Positions 10,048-19,608 of a DNA stretch of 64,000 nt are shown here, piece by piece (position 1 is the first letter of the stretch; each line of letters begins with the position of its first letter). The stretch is from Helicobacter suis HS1. Its GTDB lineage: Bacteria; Campylobacterota; Campylobacteria; Campylobacterales; Helicobacteraceae. The position numbers and the translations under genes were made by a program. Below the pieces are notes generated by a model that worked only from the letters and a program-made list of their open reading frames with translations, made no database searches and was not told the DNA's origin. The DNA lies in contig NZ_AP026769.1 in the NCBI RefSeq assembly GCF_026000295.1, positions 682,001 through 746,000 on the forward strand, in the 5' to 3' direction.

Positions 10048-11564
10048 GAGTGGGTGTTTTGATTAGTTTAGAAGAGCATATCCCTTATGTTAAACACCCC
10101 CTAGCGCTTTATGCCTCTTTAAAACGCCCCGATACACTTTTATTAGAGAGTGCACAGACAGATAACAAGCGCCACACGAAGTCTTTAATCCTCTCTCATG
10201 CTTGCTTAAAACTGACCTGTTTAGATTTATGCGTGCTAGTAGAGGCGCTGAGTGCTAATGGAGCGGTGTTTTTAAAACAACTATCTAATCTTTTTAAAAC
10301 CCACTTACAAGAGGGGCAACTGCGTTTGCACTATCCCAAGAATACGGCCCTTTATGATGAGTTTTTAAAGCTTAAGATGCCAAGCCCTTTAGATGTTTTG
10401 CGCCAAATTTTTCAAGGTGTATCTAATAAACCCAGCCACCCTTTTGGGTTATTTTGTGCGGGGCTTTTTGGTTTTGAACTCATTGGGGCTTTTGAGGATT
10501 TGCCTACCTTAGAAGTACAGGATAATAGCGCCCCGGATTTTCTCTTTTATGTGGCTGAGACTTTAATCATCATTGATCATGAAAAGCAAAGTACACAAAT
10601 TCTAGGGAGTTGTTTTGATCTAGCATACCAAGCTCTCATTCAAGACAAAATCAAAGAACTTAAACAGAAAGCTTTAATTCTTAAAGAATTTAGCCCCAAA
10701 ACCTACCCCCAAAACTCCACTTTAAGCACTAATTGTAATGATGAAGCTTTTGCGCGCATGGTTAGCACACTTCAAGAGCAAATCAAGGCCGGCGAAATCT
10801 TCCAAGCCGTGCCCTCTAGGAGTTTTTATTTAGAATGTCAAGACCCACTTAGCGCCTATTATCATCTTAAAGTTACAAATCCTAGCCCCTACATGTTTTA
10901 CATGCAAACACAGGATTTTAGCCTTTTTGGGGCTAGTCCTGAGAGCGCGCTAAAATACGATGCCTCTACAAATTTAGTCCAAATTTATCCCATTGCCGGT
11001 ACGCGTAGCCGGGCTAAAAACCCCGATGGGAGCATTGATTTTGATCTAGATAACCGCCTAGAGCTTGATTTACTTAGCGATGCTAAAGAGCGCGCGGAGC
11101 ATATTATGCTTTTAGATTTGGCTAGAAATGATATTGCTAGAGTAGCTAAGCCTCATACTAGACTAGTGAACAAACTTTTAAAGGTAGAAAAATACGCCCA
11201 TGTCATGCATTTATGCTCATGTGTGCAAGGTGAACTTAAGGAAGGATTAGATGCTCTGCATGCCTATAGAAGTTTTATGAATGCTGGCACTTTAAGCGGC
11301 GCGCCTAAAATTGCAGCGCTTAAACTCATTGCAGCACTTGAGGGCAAACGGCGGGGTTCTTATGGTGGATCGGTGGGGTATTTATGCGCTGATGGTTCAA
11401 TGGATACATGCATTGTGATTCGTGCAGCTTTTGTACAAGATCAGCGCGCTACTATCCAAGCAGGTGCGGGTATTGTACTAGGTAGTCTAATAGAGGCTGA
11501 AATTGCAGAGACAAAAGCTAAAGCTAGAGCTGTAATAAATGCTATTTTAAAGACGCATGCATGA
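10044..11564 (+). CDS. trpE: Anthranilate synthase component I
   Basis: TrpE makes anthranilate from chorismate, with ammonia supplied by TrpG, in the first step of tryptophan synthesis. The N-terminal region has the LLLES motif that forms the tryptophan feedback site in TrpE and argues against PabB. The chorismate-binding half carries GASPESALK, IAGTRSR, HIMLLDLARND and the glycine-rich AGAGIVLGS. Length is 506. The start is a TTG or a GTG two codons later, overlapping ppa. trpG follows with a four-base overlap. No trpD, C, B or A is seen in the window. Confidence 0.88.
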   Translation: MRVGVLISLEEHIPYVKHPLALYASLKRPDTLLLESAQTDNKRHTKSLILSHACLKLTCLDLCVLVEALSANGAVFLKQLSNLFKTHLQEGQLRLHYPKNTALYDEFLKLKMPSPLDVLRQIFQGVSNKPSHPFGLFCAGLFGFELIGAFEDLPTLEVQDNSAPDFLFYVAETLIIIDHEKQSTQILGSCFDLAYQALIQDKIKELKQKALILKEFSPKTYPQNSTLSTNCNDEAFARMVSTLQEQIKAGEIFQAVPSRSFYLECQDPLSAYYHLKVTNPSPYMFYMQTQDFSLFGASPESALKYDASTNLVQIYPIAGTRSRAKNPDGSIDFDLDNRLELDLLSDAKERAEHIMLLDLARNDIARVAKPHTRLVNKLLKVEKYAHVMHLCSCVQGELKEGLDALHAYRSFMNAGTLSGAPKIAALKLIAALEGKRRGSYGGSVGYLCADGSMDTCIVIRAAFVQDQRATIQAGAGIVLGSLIEAEIAETKAKARAVINAILKTHA

Positions 11565-12163
11565 AAATCTACTTTTTAGATAATTTTGATTCTGTTTGGT
11601 TTAATCTTGTCTATGATTTAGAAGGGTTAGGGCATTCTGTACTAGTGTTTCGCAACACCACACCCGCAGACACCCTTTTTAAAATGATGCAGAGTGAAAA
11701 AGAAACGCCTTTACTTTTTATCTCACCCGGTCCGGGTGATCCACAACACTCCGGAGAACTTTTGCCTATTTTAAAACGGATGCGCGGGAATTTCCCGATT
11801 TTAGGCATTTGTTTAGGTTTGCAAGCCTTAGCAGAAAGTTATGGGGCAAGAATTATACGCAGTATAGAGATCGCACATGGCATGAGTTCAACAGTCACTC
11901 TTGAGCCCTTTGAACCCTTTAAAGGATTGGGTTATTCTTTACAGGTTGGGCGTTATCATTCTTTAATGGTGAGTAATTTACCAAGTTGTTTGCAAATAAT
12001 CGCACATTATCAAGATATTGTAATGGGGATTTATCACCCCCAAGATAGAGCCCTAGCCTACCAGTTCCACCCAGAAAGCATCATGACATTGAAAGGCGCG
12101 CAACTATTGCAACAAAGTCTAGATTTTTTAATGCGCAATGGCAGAAACCATGAATCTCTTTGA
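11561..12163 (+). CDS. trpG: Anthranilate synthase glutamine amidotransferase
   Basis: TrpG releases ammonia from glutamine for TrpE. It is a class I amidotransferase with the nucleophile Cys in LGICLGLQALAE and the His/Glu pair in QFHPES. The sequence LLFISPGPGDP and RYHSLMVSN resemble the N-terminal half of enterobacterial TrpD. In H. pylori TrpG is fused to TrpD, but here the chain stops after ~200 residues. PabA is the alternative, but pairing with TrpE favours TrpG. Confidence 0.85.
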   Translation: MKIYFLDNFDSVWFNLVYDLEGLGHSVLVFRNTTPADTLFKMMQSEKETPLLFISPGPGDPQHSGELLPILKRMRGNFPILGICLGLQALAESYGARIIRSIEIAHGMSSTVTLEPFEPFKGLGYSLQVGRYHSLMVSNLPSCLQIIAHYQDIVMGIYHPQDRALAYQFHPESIMTLKGAQLLQQSLDFLMRNGRNHESL

Positions 12164-12319
12164 TAGTTGGGGTGTAGTCTTTAAAAATGCGACACACCAA
12201 CCAAGCCAAAAGTCTTTGGCATTTGAGCGCTTGATCTAAACCTTGAGCGATTAAAAGATAGGTTAAACTTTTTTGCTAGCGTTTTAAGATTAAAAAATGA
12301 TTTTTAACTCAAAAACCTT
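12164..12319. other. Intergenic debris downstream of trpG
   Basis: A short open stretch starting ATG at 12151 (reading MNLFDSWGVVFKNATHQ) ends at 12240. A second stretch in another frame (DLNLERLKDRLNFF) runs to about 12308. Together they look like a decayed gene with a frameshift. A trpD or pabC remnant is possible, but I cannot identify it. Confidence 0.3.
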
Positions 12320-12886
12320 TTAATGCCCACCGCGATCTTGAGTAAAATCATGATTAGACTTAGCATCTTTTTCTAACACCGCCTCATTAAAGACTTTTTG
12401 AACACCTGACATGATTTGTTTAATCGTTTCAGGGTCTAGTGTTTTAATCTCGCTTAAACCCCTCCCCAAACGCATAGCACTGTAGCTATTAACCCGCACT
12501 AGCATAAACACTTCTTGGTTATTAGGGTTGATGTATTCGCCTAATTGTTCCTCTTTATCTAAACTGTTGGCAATAGCTTGTGTGATCTCTTCAAAGATGG
12601 CATCATCATAGGGTTTTTGGTTGGCATTTTGTGTTCTTTTAAAAACATCTTTAATTTTACCAGCGATATGGATTGCTACGCGAAATCTAGCCCGTTCTCT
12701 AGCAATGGCCTCTGATTTTTTCACCTCTCCATTAATGACATGGGAACTATCCACCCCCCTAGTTACATACATGCTTTGATCTTGTACCATCCAATCTGGC
12801 ATGCCAGCTAAAAAAGCTTGCTTTTTATGAGTAGGAACACACGCCACCAAAAGTACACCCAGCAAAATCAGAACAACACGCATCAT
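12320..12886 (-). CDS. LPP20-like lipoprotein
   Basis: A signal peptide ends in a lipobox (LLVACV, Cys ~16), so the protein should be lipid-anchored. The body resembles the LPP20 family: GMPDWMVQD, then a run of charged helices with ARERARFRVAIHIAGKI, then VFMLVRVNSYSAMRLG. It is a distant relative of the two LPP20-type genes at 26-27 kb. Length is 188. It stands alone, convergent with trpG. The family has no known enzymatic role; LPP20 itself is an immunogenic H. pylori lipoprotein. Confidence 0.65.
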   Translation of the reverse strand: MMRVVLILLGVLLVACVPTHKKQAFLAGMPDWMVQDQSMYVTRGVDSSHVINGEVKKSEAIARERARFRVAIHIAGKIKDVFKRTQNANQKPYDDAIFEEITQAIANSLDKEEQLGEYINPNNQEVFMLVRVNSYSAMRLGRGLSEIKTLDPETIKQIMSGVQKVFNEAVLEKDAKSNHDFTQDRGGH

Positions 12887-12992
12887 TTTTCCTTAATTGT
12901 ATTAATATCCAGATATAAATCTGCTGTGTTATATTACCTTCTCTGCTATAAGATAACAATTAATCTCATTTAAGCAGGTGTGATCCACTTTG

Positions 12993-13415
12993 TTAATCTC
13001 TTATTTTAACAATCATATCCGTACCACATAAAATATCGTGTAAAAACCGCTTTTGCGAACTAATAAAGGGAAAGATCAAACCTACAAGCAAAGCCACCCC
13101 TAAAAGCCAGAGAAAAAAGCGCAATAAAGCCTGTAAAAACCCCACACGGGAGCGATCTTTTTTGACAAGCTCTAAGCCTACATAGCGCAGCCCCGGGGTT
13201 TGAGCGCTCAAACTTAAAAAAAGCGCAGAAATGAGACCATAGACGCACACACAGGCAAAAATGGCTATTTGGTTTTCTCTAAAGGCCTGCGCTGAGCCTA
13301 GAATAAAATAGGTGGTGATGTATAAAAGAGGGGTGTAGATCATAAAAATATCGGTGATAAAGGCCTTAAGCCGTAAGCTAGCGTGTAAAACTTGTAGCGT
13401 TTGTTTAAAGCCCAC
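12993..13415 (-). CDS. RDD-family membrane protein
   Basis: The protein has about three membrane segments (around [35 protein letters not shown] and [17 protein letters not shown]). Between the second and third is the sequence [20 protein letters not shown], typical of RDD-domain proteins. I prefer the GTG at 13415, just before the pyrE stop; an ATG at 13487 would overlap pyrE by 83 bases. H. pylori has an equivalent gene (HP1258) beside pyrE. Substrate unknown. Confidence 0.75.
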   Translation of the reverse strand: MGFKQTLQVLHASLRLKAFITDIFMIYTPLLYITTYFILGSAQAFRENQIAIFACVCVYGLISALFLSLSAQTPGLRYVGLELVKKDRSRVGFLQALLRFFLWLLGVALLVGLIFPFISSQKRFLHDILCGTDMIVKIRD

Positions 13416-14004
13416 GGCTACCCGGTTTGACTGGTGAAGAATGAACACACAGAGGGCAAAGATCGGGGGGATACATGGGAAAATCAAAATTTTCTAAAGT
13501 GAAGAAGGGCAAAGAGGGGAGTTTACAAGCAGGATTATTATGCAGGTCAGAATCAGGGGTACAAATGCCTCTACTAGCTAAACTAGCAAAGCCTACTATC
13601 TGTGCCCCTAAATTTTGCAGACAAAGGCTAGATTCTAAAGCCGATCCACCCGTAGTAATAATATCCTCACAGATTAAAAATCTTTCACCCTCTTTTACAG
13701 AAAAACCTCGCCTCAAGCTCATCTCTCCATTGACGCGCTCGGTAAAAATAAAGCGCACACCAAGAGCTCTAGCTAATTCATAACCCGCTAAAACTCCCCC
13801 AAGTGCTGGCGAACAAATGCTTTCTATTTTTAAATGGGCGTGTATGATTTTTTGGGCTAGGGCTTTGGCGAGTTTTTCAGCTAGTCTTGGGTATTCTAGG
13901 ACTTTTGCTGATTGGAGATAAAAATTAGAGTGGTTGCCACTACTAAGCAGAAAATGCCCTTCTAAAAGCGCCCCGCAGTCTTTATAAATTTGCCGGATAT
14001 CCAT
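13405..14004 (-). CDS. pyrE: Orotate phosphoribosyltransferase
   Basis: PyrE joins orotate to PRPP to give orotidine 5'-phosphate in pyrimidine synthesis. The PRPP-binding loop reads [33 protein letters not shown] near the N-terminus is typical of the family. Length is 199. The start ATG overlaps the frr stop (TAATG), showing translational coupling. Confidence 0.93.
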   Translation of the reverse strand: MDIRQIYKDCGALLEGHFLLSSGNHSNFYLQSAKVLEYPRLAEKLAKALAQKIIHAHLKIESICSPALGGVLAGYELARALGVRFIFTERVNGEMSLRRGFSVKEGERFLICEDIITTGGSALESSLCLQNLGAQIVGFASLASRGICTPDSDLHNNPACKLPSLPFFTLENFDFPMYPPDLCPLCVHSSPVKPGSRGL

Positions 14005-14525
14005 TAAAGTTTAAGTACCTCTTCCTCTTTAGCCTTAACCGCCTGTTCGATCTTATTAATAAAGGCATCGGTGTGTTTTTGCACCTCCGCTAAGGCCTTT
14101 TTATTCTCATCTGCACTAATGCTTTTCTCTTTTTCTAGCTTTTTAATCTGGTTATTAGCATCTTGGCGGATATTGCGCACCGCTACCTTAGCCTTTTCGC
14201 CCATAGCCTTAGCTTCTTTAGCAATTTCCTTGCGTTGCTCGCTTGTCATGGGCGGGAAAAAAAGCTTAATAGTTTCGCCATCATTATTAGGATTAACACC
14301 CAAATTAGCCTCTTGCAAAGCCCGTTCAATTTCTTTAAGTAAACCCTTTTCCCAAGGTGTGATCGTGAGGGTAGAGGCATCTGTTGAAAGAATGGAGGCC
14401 ACTTGGTTAAGCGGGGTTGGGGAGTTATAATAATCAACGCGTACATGTTCAAGCAAATTAATAGAAACCTTGCCACTACGCAGGGTAGTAAAATCTTTTA
14501 AAAGAGATTGTAAACTCTTTTGCAT
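14004..14525 (-). CDS. frr: Ribosome recycling factor, probably 5'-truncated
   Basis: RRF splits post-termination ribosomes with EF-G. The sequence from [12 protein letters not shown] to KEEEVLKL matches the family, with the typical [15 protein letters not shown] segment and [10 protein letters not shown]. It is 173 residues, while the H. pylori protein has about 12 more at the N-terminus before the equivalent MQKS. The missing start coincides exactly with copied tract B, which begins at 14526, the base next to the ATG. No ribosome site is visible upstream. Because frr is essential, this suggests either a usable internal start or an error in the sequence. Confidence 0.9.
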   Translation of the reverse strand: MQKSLQSLLKDFTTLRSGKVSINLLEHVRVDYYNSPTPLNQVASILSTDASTLTITPWEKGLLKEIERALQEANLGVNPNNDGETIKLFFPPMTSEQRKEIAKEAKAMGEKAKVAVRNIRQDANNQIKKLEKEKSISADENKKALAEVQKHTDAFINKIEQAVKAKEEEVLKL

Positions 14526-14620
14526 CAGGCTTTTTTAAGCGGGGCGTATGATTGGCGCATGGAGAGCATGGCTAAGGTTTGGGCGCGGGGTTATGTGGGT
14601 AAGGGCATTAAAGAGGGCAA
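14526..14620. repeat. Copied tract B (from the peptide-binding protein gene)
   Basis: These 95 bases match 17518-17612 inside the yejA-like gene, displaced by 2992, same orientation. They separate frr from the remains of the secG tail and begin directly at the frr ATG. The copy yields a spurious plus-strand ORF (14520-14756). Confidence 0.95.
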
Positions 14621-14752
14621 TTCTGATTTTTTAGGCACAAGAGGACCAGCAGGAGGCGGGGTTAGTAAGGGGTTATTCAAACACCTAGAGTTGGGGTTTT
14701 GGGGTATTGCGCGAGCTGCGCTTAAAGAGTTTTTAGGCGCTCTATCTAAGGG

Positions 14753-14989
14753 CTAATAATAATATTCCTTGTTATAAATATAGCCTAGTGCAATAGTATT
14801 AGAGAGAAAGAGAAAACCTAAAAACATGGTTAGTTTAGCCAAAAAGCTAGCCGGACCCTTAGCCCCAAAAAGCGATTCATTACTCCCGCTATAAGCCCCC
14901 AAACCGATACTAGAGCTTTTTTGTAATAACACGACAATTACAATCAGTACAGCCAAAACAATCTGCAAAACCAAAAACAGACCACTCAA
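14753..14989 (-). CDS. secG: Protein-export membrane protein SecG
   Basis: SecG is the small SecYEG subunit that aids protein export. It has two membrane segments (LVLQIVLAVLIVIVVLLQ and LTMFLGFLFLSNTIALGY) separated by the conserved SSSIGLGAYSGSNESLFG. I prefer the TTG at 14989, which has GGAG just upstream; the frame is open to 15034. H. pylori SecG has a long Pro/Asn/Lys-rich tail. Here a TAG follows NKEYYY, but the same frame stays open for about 45 more codons (14752 to 14621) with a Pro/Asn-rich composition, then meets tract B. So the tail is interrupted by a stop and then replaced. Confidence 0.88.
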   Translation of the reverse strand: MSGLFLVLQIVLAVLIVIVVLLQKSSSIGLGAYSGSNESLFGAKGPASFLAKLTMFLGFLFLSNTIALGYIYNKEYYY

Positions 14990-15077
14990 ATATCCACTCC
15001 AAAATCTACTAGGGTTAAAAGGCGATCTTAGCAAAAATTTATTAAAATTAGCGCTTGATACTTTTAAGGGGTGTGAG

Positions 15078-15782
15078 TTGGGTGAAGCAGTGTGCCACTC
15101 TTTTAACCGGGCAGCAAAAAGTTATGCGCGCTATTGTCGCGTGCAAGATCAAATCATCAGCCAATTATTAAGCCATTTGGCCGGGCATTCTTATGCACGC
15201 GTACTTGATCTAGGCTGTGGGAGTGGCAATGTGATCAAACAATTTCCCCGCTTTAATCTTTCTGCCAATGAATTTATCGGCGTGGATTTTTCTTTAGAAA
15301 TGCTCACAGAACACCCGCAAAATATAGAGGGCGTACAAAAAATCTCTTTAATCTATGCAGATTTTGAAGATATGTTTTTAAATCCTTGTGATTTGGTTAT
15401 TGCAAGTTCCTCTTTGCAGTGGGCTAAACAGCTTGAATTTTTATGCACGCGCCTTTGTTTGCAGAGTACAAACATCGCCCTAGCTGTGCACACAAACAGA
15501 AGTTTACACGCCTTGCACGCCTTTTTAGGTAGCAATTCACCTTTGCGATCACAAGAGCAAACAGAGGCGATTTTGAATCGTAGTTTAGATAAATTTAAGC
15601 GCAAAATGTGGACTCAAAATTTCACCCAGCACTTTAAAAACAGGCAAGAGTTACTCCAACAGCTTAAATTTGGGGGGTTATTAGGAGGGGGAACGCTCTC
15701 TTATGCGCAAAAAAAGGCGTTAAAACAAATCCCCCTTCAAACTTTAGATTACGAGGTGGTGTTTTGCATAGGACAGAGATAA
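15078..15782 (+). CDS. bioC: BioC-like malonyl-ACP O-methyltransferase
   Basis: This is a SAM-dependent class I methyltransferase with motif [11 protein letters not shown] and acidic motif [11 protein letters not shown], followed by [15 protein letters not shown], a BioC signature. BioC methylates malonyl-ACP at the start of pimeloyl synthesis for biotin. H. pylori has the same gene (HP1254) between secG and trpS. The start is TTG 15078, after TTTTAAGGGG. The end overlaps trpS. It is divergent from secG. Confidence 0.8.
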   Translation: MGEAVCHSFNRAAKSYARYCRVQDQIISQLLSHLAGHSYARVLDLGCGSGNVIKQFPRFNLSANEFIGVDFSLEMLTEHPQNIEGVQKISLIYADFEDMFLNPCDLVIASSSLQWAKQLEFLCTRLCLQSTNIALAVHTNRSLHALHAFLGSNSPLRSQEQTEAILNRSLDKFKRKMWTQNFTQHFKNRQELLQQLKFGGLLGGGTLSYAQKKALKQIPLQTLDYEVVFCIGQR

Positions 15783-16759
15783 GAAAGCGGGTTTTTTCAG
15801 GTATCCAACCCACAGGGGGCATGCACTTGGGCAATTATTTAGGCGCGATTAAGCATTGGGTAGAAATGCAGGATCGTTACGAATCTATTTTTTGTATCGT
15901 CAATTCCCACGCAATCACTTTACCCCAAGACCCACAAATTTTGCGCAAACAAACTTTAGAAATGGCTAGCATGCTTTTAGCCTGCGGGATTAATCCGGAT
16001 AAATCTAGCCTTTTTATCCAAAGCCAAATAGAAGAGCATGGGGCGCTCACTTGGCTTTTAGATTGTATTGCTAGCATGGGCGAACTAAGCCGCATGACTC
16101 AGTTTAAAGATAAAAGTGCAAAGGAGGAAAATATCGGGGTGGGGTTGTTTAATTATCCGGTGCTTATGGCTGCTGATATTTTGCTTTACCAAACCGATGC
16201 TGTGCCTGTGGGCGCGGATCAAAAACAGCATTTAGAATTAGCTAGAAATTTAGCCATTAAATTTAACCGCGATTTTGGGCCATGTTTTAAAGTGCCTGAG
16301 CCCTTGATTGCTGCTCAAGGTGCGCGTGTCATGGGGTTAGATGATCCAAGCGTAAAAATGAGTAAATCACACAAGAGGGCTTTCCATGCTTTGTTTTTGC
16401 TAGATAGTGAGGAAAGTGTTATTAAAAAGATCAAAAAGGCAACTACAGATTCAGTAGGTACTCTTATCTTTGATGTAAATCGCCCCGGGATTTATAACCT
16501 TCTTAATATCTATAGCCTTTTAAGTGCAAAATCCCCCTCAGAAATAGAAGCCACATTTGAAGGCAAAGATTATGGTGATTTTAAAAAAGCTTTGATTGAG
16601 GTTGTGATTGAAACCCTGCGGCCTATCCAGCAAAATTATAAGAGATTACAAGAGGATCCGGGCTATGTTTTAAATCTCCTAGAAAGAGGCAAAGAAAGCA
16701 TTGCTCCACTGGCTAAGCAAACTTATAAGAAAGCTAAGGAATTAATGGGTTTATTATGA
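15764..16759 (+). CDS. trpS: Tryptophanyl-tRNA synthetase
   Basis: TrpS charges tRNA-Trp. It is class I: the HIGH-type signature is [13 protein letters not shown] and the KMSKS loop reads VKMSKSHKR. Length is 331. The start is probably TTG at 15764, inside the end of bioC. The stop overlaps the next start by four bases, so the genes are likely translated together. Confidence 0.94.
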   Translation: MHRTEIRKRVFSGIQPTGGMHLGNYLGAIKHWVEMQDRYESIFCIVNSHAITLPQDPQILRKQTLEMASMLLACGINPDKSSLFIQSQIEEHGALTWLLDCIASMGELSRMTQFKDKSAKEENIGVGLFNYPVLMAADILLYQTDAVPVGADQKQHLELARNLAIKFNRDFGPCFKVPEPLIAAQGARVMGLDDPSVKMSKSHKRAFHALFLLDSEESVIKKIKKATTDSVGTLIFDVNRPGIYNLLNIYSLLSAKSPSEIEATFEGKDYGDFKKALIEVVIETLRPIQQNYKRLQEDPGYVLNLLERGKESIAPLAKQTYKKAKELMGLL

Positions 16760-18543
16760 AATACCTGATTTTTCTATTTTTGCTTTTGCCTTTAAGTGCT
16801 GCGCCCTTTATTTCTCTAGGTGAACCCCCTAAATACAGCAAAAATTTTACGCACTTTGACTATGCCAATGCTAACGCCCCCAAAGGCGGGATTTTAAGAA
16901 ATTACGCGCTGGGTACTTTTGATAGCCTTAATCCTTTTGTGCTCAAAGGTAGTAAGGCTAGCGGGCTGGATTTAGTTTATGATACTTTGCTAGCCCAAAG
17001 CCTAGATGAACCCTATACTGAGTATGCCCTCATTGCTAAAGATATACAAGTCGCCCCCGATCACAGCTTTGTGATCTTTACCATTGATGATCGCGCGCGC
17101 TTTAGCGATGGAGTGCCTATTTTGGCTACAGATGTAAAATACAGCTTTGATATTTTGATACAAAAGGGAAGTCCAGTTTTTAGGCAATATTATGATGATG
17201 TTAAAGAAGCGCTGGTACTTGATGATCACCATGTTAAATTCACCTTTAAAGATAGTCACAATAGAGAATTACCCCTAATTTTGGGGCAGTTACAAGTTTT
17301 GCCCAAACATTTCTTTGAGAAATATGGCTTTGATAAAAATCCGCTTTTAATCCCTGTTTCTAGTGGGCCTTATACAATTCAGTCTTTTAGCATTGGTAAG
17401 CAAATCACCTACACACGCAACAAACACTACTGGGCTCAAAATCTACCCACCCAAAAGGGGTTATATAACTTTGATTCAATTCGCTTTGATTACTACAAAG
17501 ATGATTCGGTGGCGCTGCAGGCTTTTTTAAGCGGGGCGTATGATTGGCGCATGGAGAGCATGGCTAAGGTTTGGGCGCGGGGTTATGTGGGTAAGGGCAT
17601 TAAAGAGGGCAAGATCATTAAAAAGCGCTTAGAACATGCCTTACCTGCTGGCATGCAAGGGTTTTTTATGAACACCCGCAAAGAGCTTTTTAAGGATTTG
17701 CGCGTTCGAGAAGCCCTCTTTTATGCCTTTGATTTTGAATGGGCTAATAATAATCTCTTTTTTTCACAATACACCCGCACCAAGAGCTATTTTAGTAATT
17801 CTGTCTTTGCCTCTAGGGGTTTGCCTCAAGGAGAGGAGCTACAAATTTTAGAGCGCTATAAAAAGGAGTTAGATCGCTATAACCCGCGTATTTTTACAAG
17901 TCCCTATATAGTTCCGCGCACGAATGGGGCGCAAAAACTAGGGGAGAATCGCCGCGAAAATCTCAAATACGCCCAAGCACTTTTAAAACAGGCAGGTTAT
18001 GTAGTGCGCAACAATCAACTCATCAATACAAAAACTAAAAAACCCTTTGTTTTCACGCTTTTACTCAATAACCAAGCCTTTGAGCGCCTAGCCCTAGCCT
18101 ATGCTAAAAATCTTAAGGTACTAGGTATCCATTTGCTGATTCAAAAAGTAGATTTAAGCCAGTATATGGGGCGTTTAAAGAAATTTGATTTTGATATGGT
18201 GGTGGGGGCTATTGGCCAGTCGCTTTTTCCGGGCAATGAGCAGCGCTATTTTTGGGGAAGTGCTAGCGCTAAGCAACAGGGGAGTTACAATTATGCCGGC
18301 ATTGCTAACCCGGTGATTGATTCTTTAATTGCCTCTATTATTAGCGCTAAAGATCGCGCTAGCCAAATTGCTACTGTGCGCGCCCTTGATCGGGTTTTAC
18401 TCTGGGGGTTTTATGTGATCCCTCATTACCACGCTCCTTTTTGGCGCATTGCCTACTGGGATAAAATTGGCATGCTTAAAAACCCCCCTTATGGTTTTTC
18501 GCCCTATTTGTGGTGGGATAAAAATTTAGAAAAGAAACCTTAA
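16756..18543 (+). CDS. Periplasmic peptide-binding protein (YejA/OppA type)
   Basis: This is a family 5 extracellular solute-binding protein of an ABC importer. The signal peptide is [16 protein letters not shown]. Typical elements follow: [31 protein letters not shown] and [20 protein letters not shown]. Length is 595, as in YejA. The permease follows directly; an equivalent pair exists in H. pylori (HP1252-HP1251). Substrate is likely an oligopeptide, by family. Bases 17518-17612 are the donor for tract B. Confidence 0.88.
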   Translation: MKYLIFLFLLLPLSAAPFISLGEPPKYSKNFTHFDYANANAPKGGILRNYALGTFDSLNPFVLKGSKASGLDLVYDTLLAQSLDEPYTEYALIAKDIQVAPDHSFVIFTIDDRARFSDGVPILATDVKYSFDILIQKGSPVFRQYYDDVKEALVLDDHHVKFTFKDSHNRELPLILGQLQVLPKHFFEKYGFDKNPLLIPVSSGPYTIQSFSIGKQITYTRNKHYWAQNLPTQKGLYNFDSIRFDYYKDDSVALQAFLSGAYDWRMESMAKVWARGYVGKGIKEGKIIKKRLEHALPAGMQGFFMNTRKELFKDLRVREALFYAFDFEWANNNLFFSQYTRTKSYFSNSVFASRGLPQGEELQILERYKKELDRYNPRIFTSPYIVPRTNGAQKLGENRRENLKYAQALLKQAGYVVRNNQLINTKTKKPFVFTLLLNNQAFERLALAYAKNLKVLGIHLLIQKVDLSQYMGRLKKFDFDMVVGAIGQSLFPGNEQRYFWGSASAKQQGSYNYAGIANPVIDSLIASIISAKDRASQIATVRALDRVLLWGFYVIPHYHAPFWRIAYWDKIGMLKNPPYGFSPYLWWDKNLEKKP

Positions 18544-19608
18544 ATGCTCTCTTATATTCTCAAACGGCTTTTATTGATCATTCCTACTTTATGGGGAATC
18601 ATTACAATTAATTTTTTTATTATCCAAAGTGCTCCGGGTGGACCTGTGGAGCAGATGATGGCTAAGTTAAGCAATGCGTCTAATCAAGAGAGTACTAATA
18701 ACTCTCTAAAAGATCAGCAATTTAAAGAAAGCGTCTATAGAGGAGGGTTAGGTATGGATAATGCGCTTTATTTAGAGATCACAAAAATGTATGGCTTTGA
18801 TAAACCCTTGTTAGAGCGTTATTTTATTATGCTGAAAAAATATGTGTGTTTTGATTTTGGGCAAAGTTTTTATCGCCAAATTGGGGTACTTGATTTGATC
18901 AAAGAAAAGTTACCCGTCTCTATCTCGCTAGGTTTTTTTAGCACCCTGCTTATTTATCTGCTTTCTATTCCGCTTGGTATTTACAAAGCAAGGCATAATA
19001 ATTCTCCTTTAGATGCGGCTAGTAGTGTGGCTATCGTGGTAGCCAACGCTATTCCTGCCTTTTTATTTGCCTTAATTTTAATCGTACTCTTTGCTTCAGG
19101 GACTTACTTTAAAATCTTCCCTCTTAGAGGGCTTATTAGCGATAATTTTGAAAGTTTAAGCACTTTGGGAAAAATCAAGGATTATTTATGGCATATCACT
19201 CTACCCGTGCTTTGCATGAGCATTGGCGGGTTTGCTAGCCTCACGCTTTTAGTGAAAAATTCCTTTTTAGATGAAATGGGCAAACTGTATCTCATCAGCG
19301 CACGGGCTAAAGGTGCAAGTGAAGGCCGTATTTTTTATGGGCATGTTTTTAGAAACGCGATGCTTTTAGTGATCTCTAGTTTCCCGGGGGCGTTTTTGGG
19401 CATGTTTTTTAGCGGGAGTTTGCTTATTGAAATTATTTTTAGCTTAGATGGACTAGGGCTTTTAAGCTTTGATAGTTTGATGAGTCGTGATTATCCTGTG
19501 GTCTTTGGCTCGCTTTATATTTTTACACTCTTAGGGCTTTTGATCAATCTCATTAGCGATCTGACCTATACTTTAGTCGATCCACGCATTGATTTTGAAA
19601 GGCGCTAA
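18544..19608 (+). CDS. Peptide ABC transporter permease (YejB/DppB type)
   Basis: The inner-membrane protein has about six transmembrane segments, starting with [19 protein letters not shown]. The coupling loop that contacts the ATPase reads [23 protein letters not shown], the EAA-type motif. Length is 354. It abuts the binding protein at one end and purM at the other (TAAATG). No second permease or ATPase is in the window. Confidence 0.88.
   Translation: MLSYILKRLLLIIPTLWGIITINFFIIQSAPGGPVEQMMAKLSNASNQESTNNSLKDQQFKESVYRGGLGMDNALYLEITKMYGFDKPLLERYFIMLKKYVCFDFGQSFYRQIGVLDLIKEKLPVSISLGFFSTLLIYLLSIPLGIYKARHNNSPLDAASSVAIVVANAIPAFLFALILIVLFASGTYFKIFPLRGLISDNFESLSTLGKIKDYLWHITLPVLCMSIGGFASLTLLVKNSFLDEMGKLYLISARAKGASEGRIFYGHVFRNAMLLVISSFPGAFLGMFFSGSLLIEIIFSLDGLGLLSFDSLMSRDYPVVFGSLYIFTLLGLLINLISDLTYTLVDPRIDFERR

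Noticed and set aside
10044-12163. pabB and pabA for folate synthesis
   Set aside because: The LLES feedback motif and the close resemblance to enterobacterial TrpE and TrpD N-terminus favour trpE and trpG.
14520-14756. A plus-strand ORF of 78 codons between frr and secG
   Set aside because: Its first third is copied yejA-like sequence and the rest is the opposite strand of the SecG tail.
16756-19608. A complete oligopeptide ABC transporter operon
   Set aside because: Only a binding protein and one permease are present; no second permease or ATPase follows.
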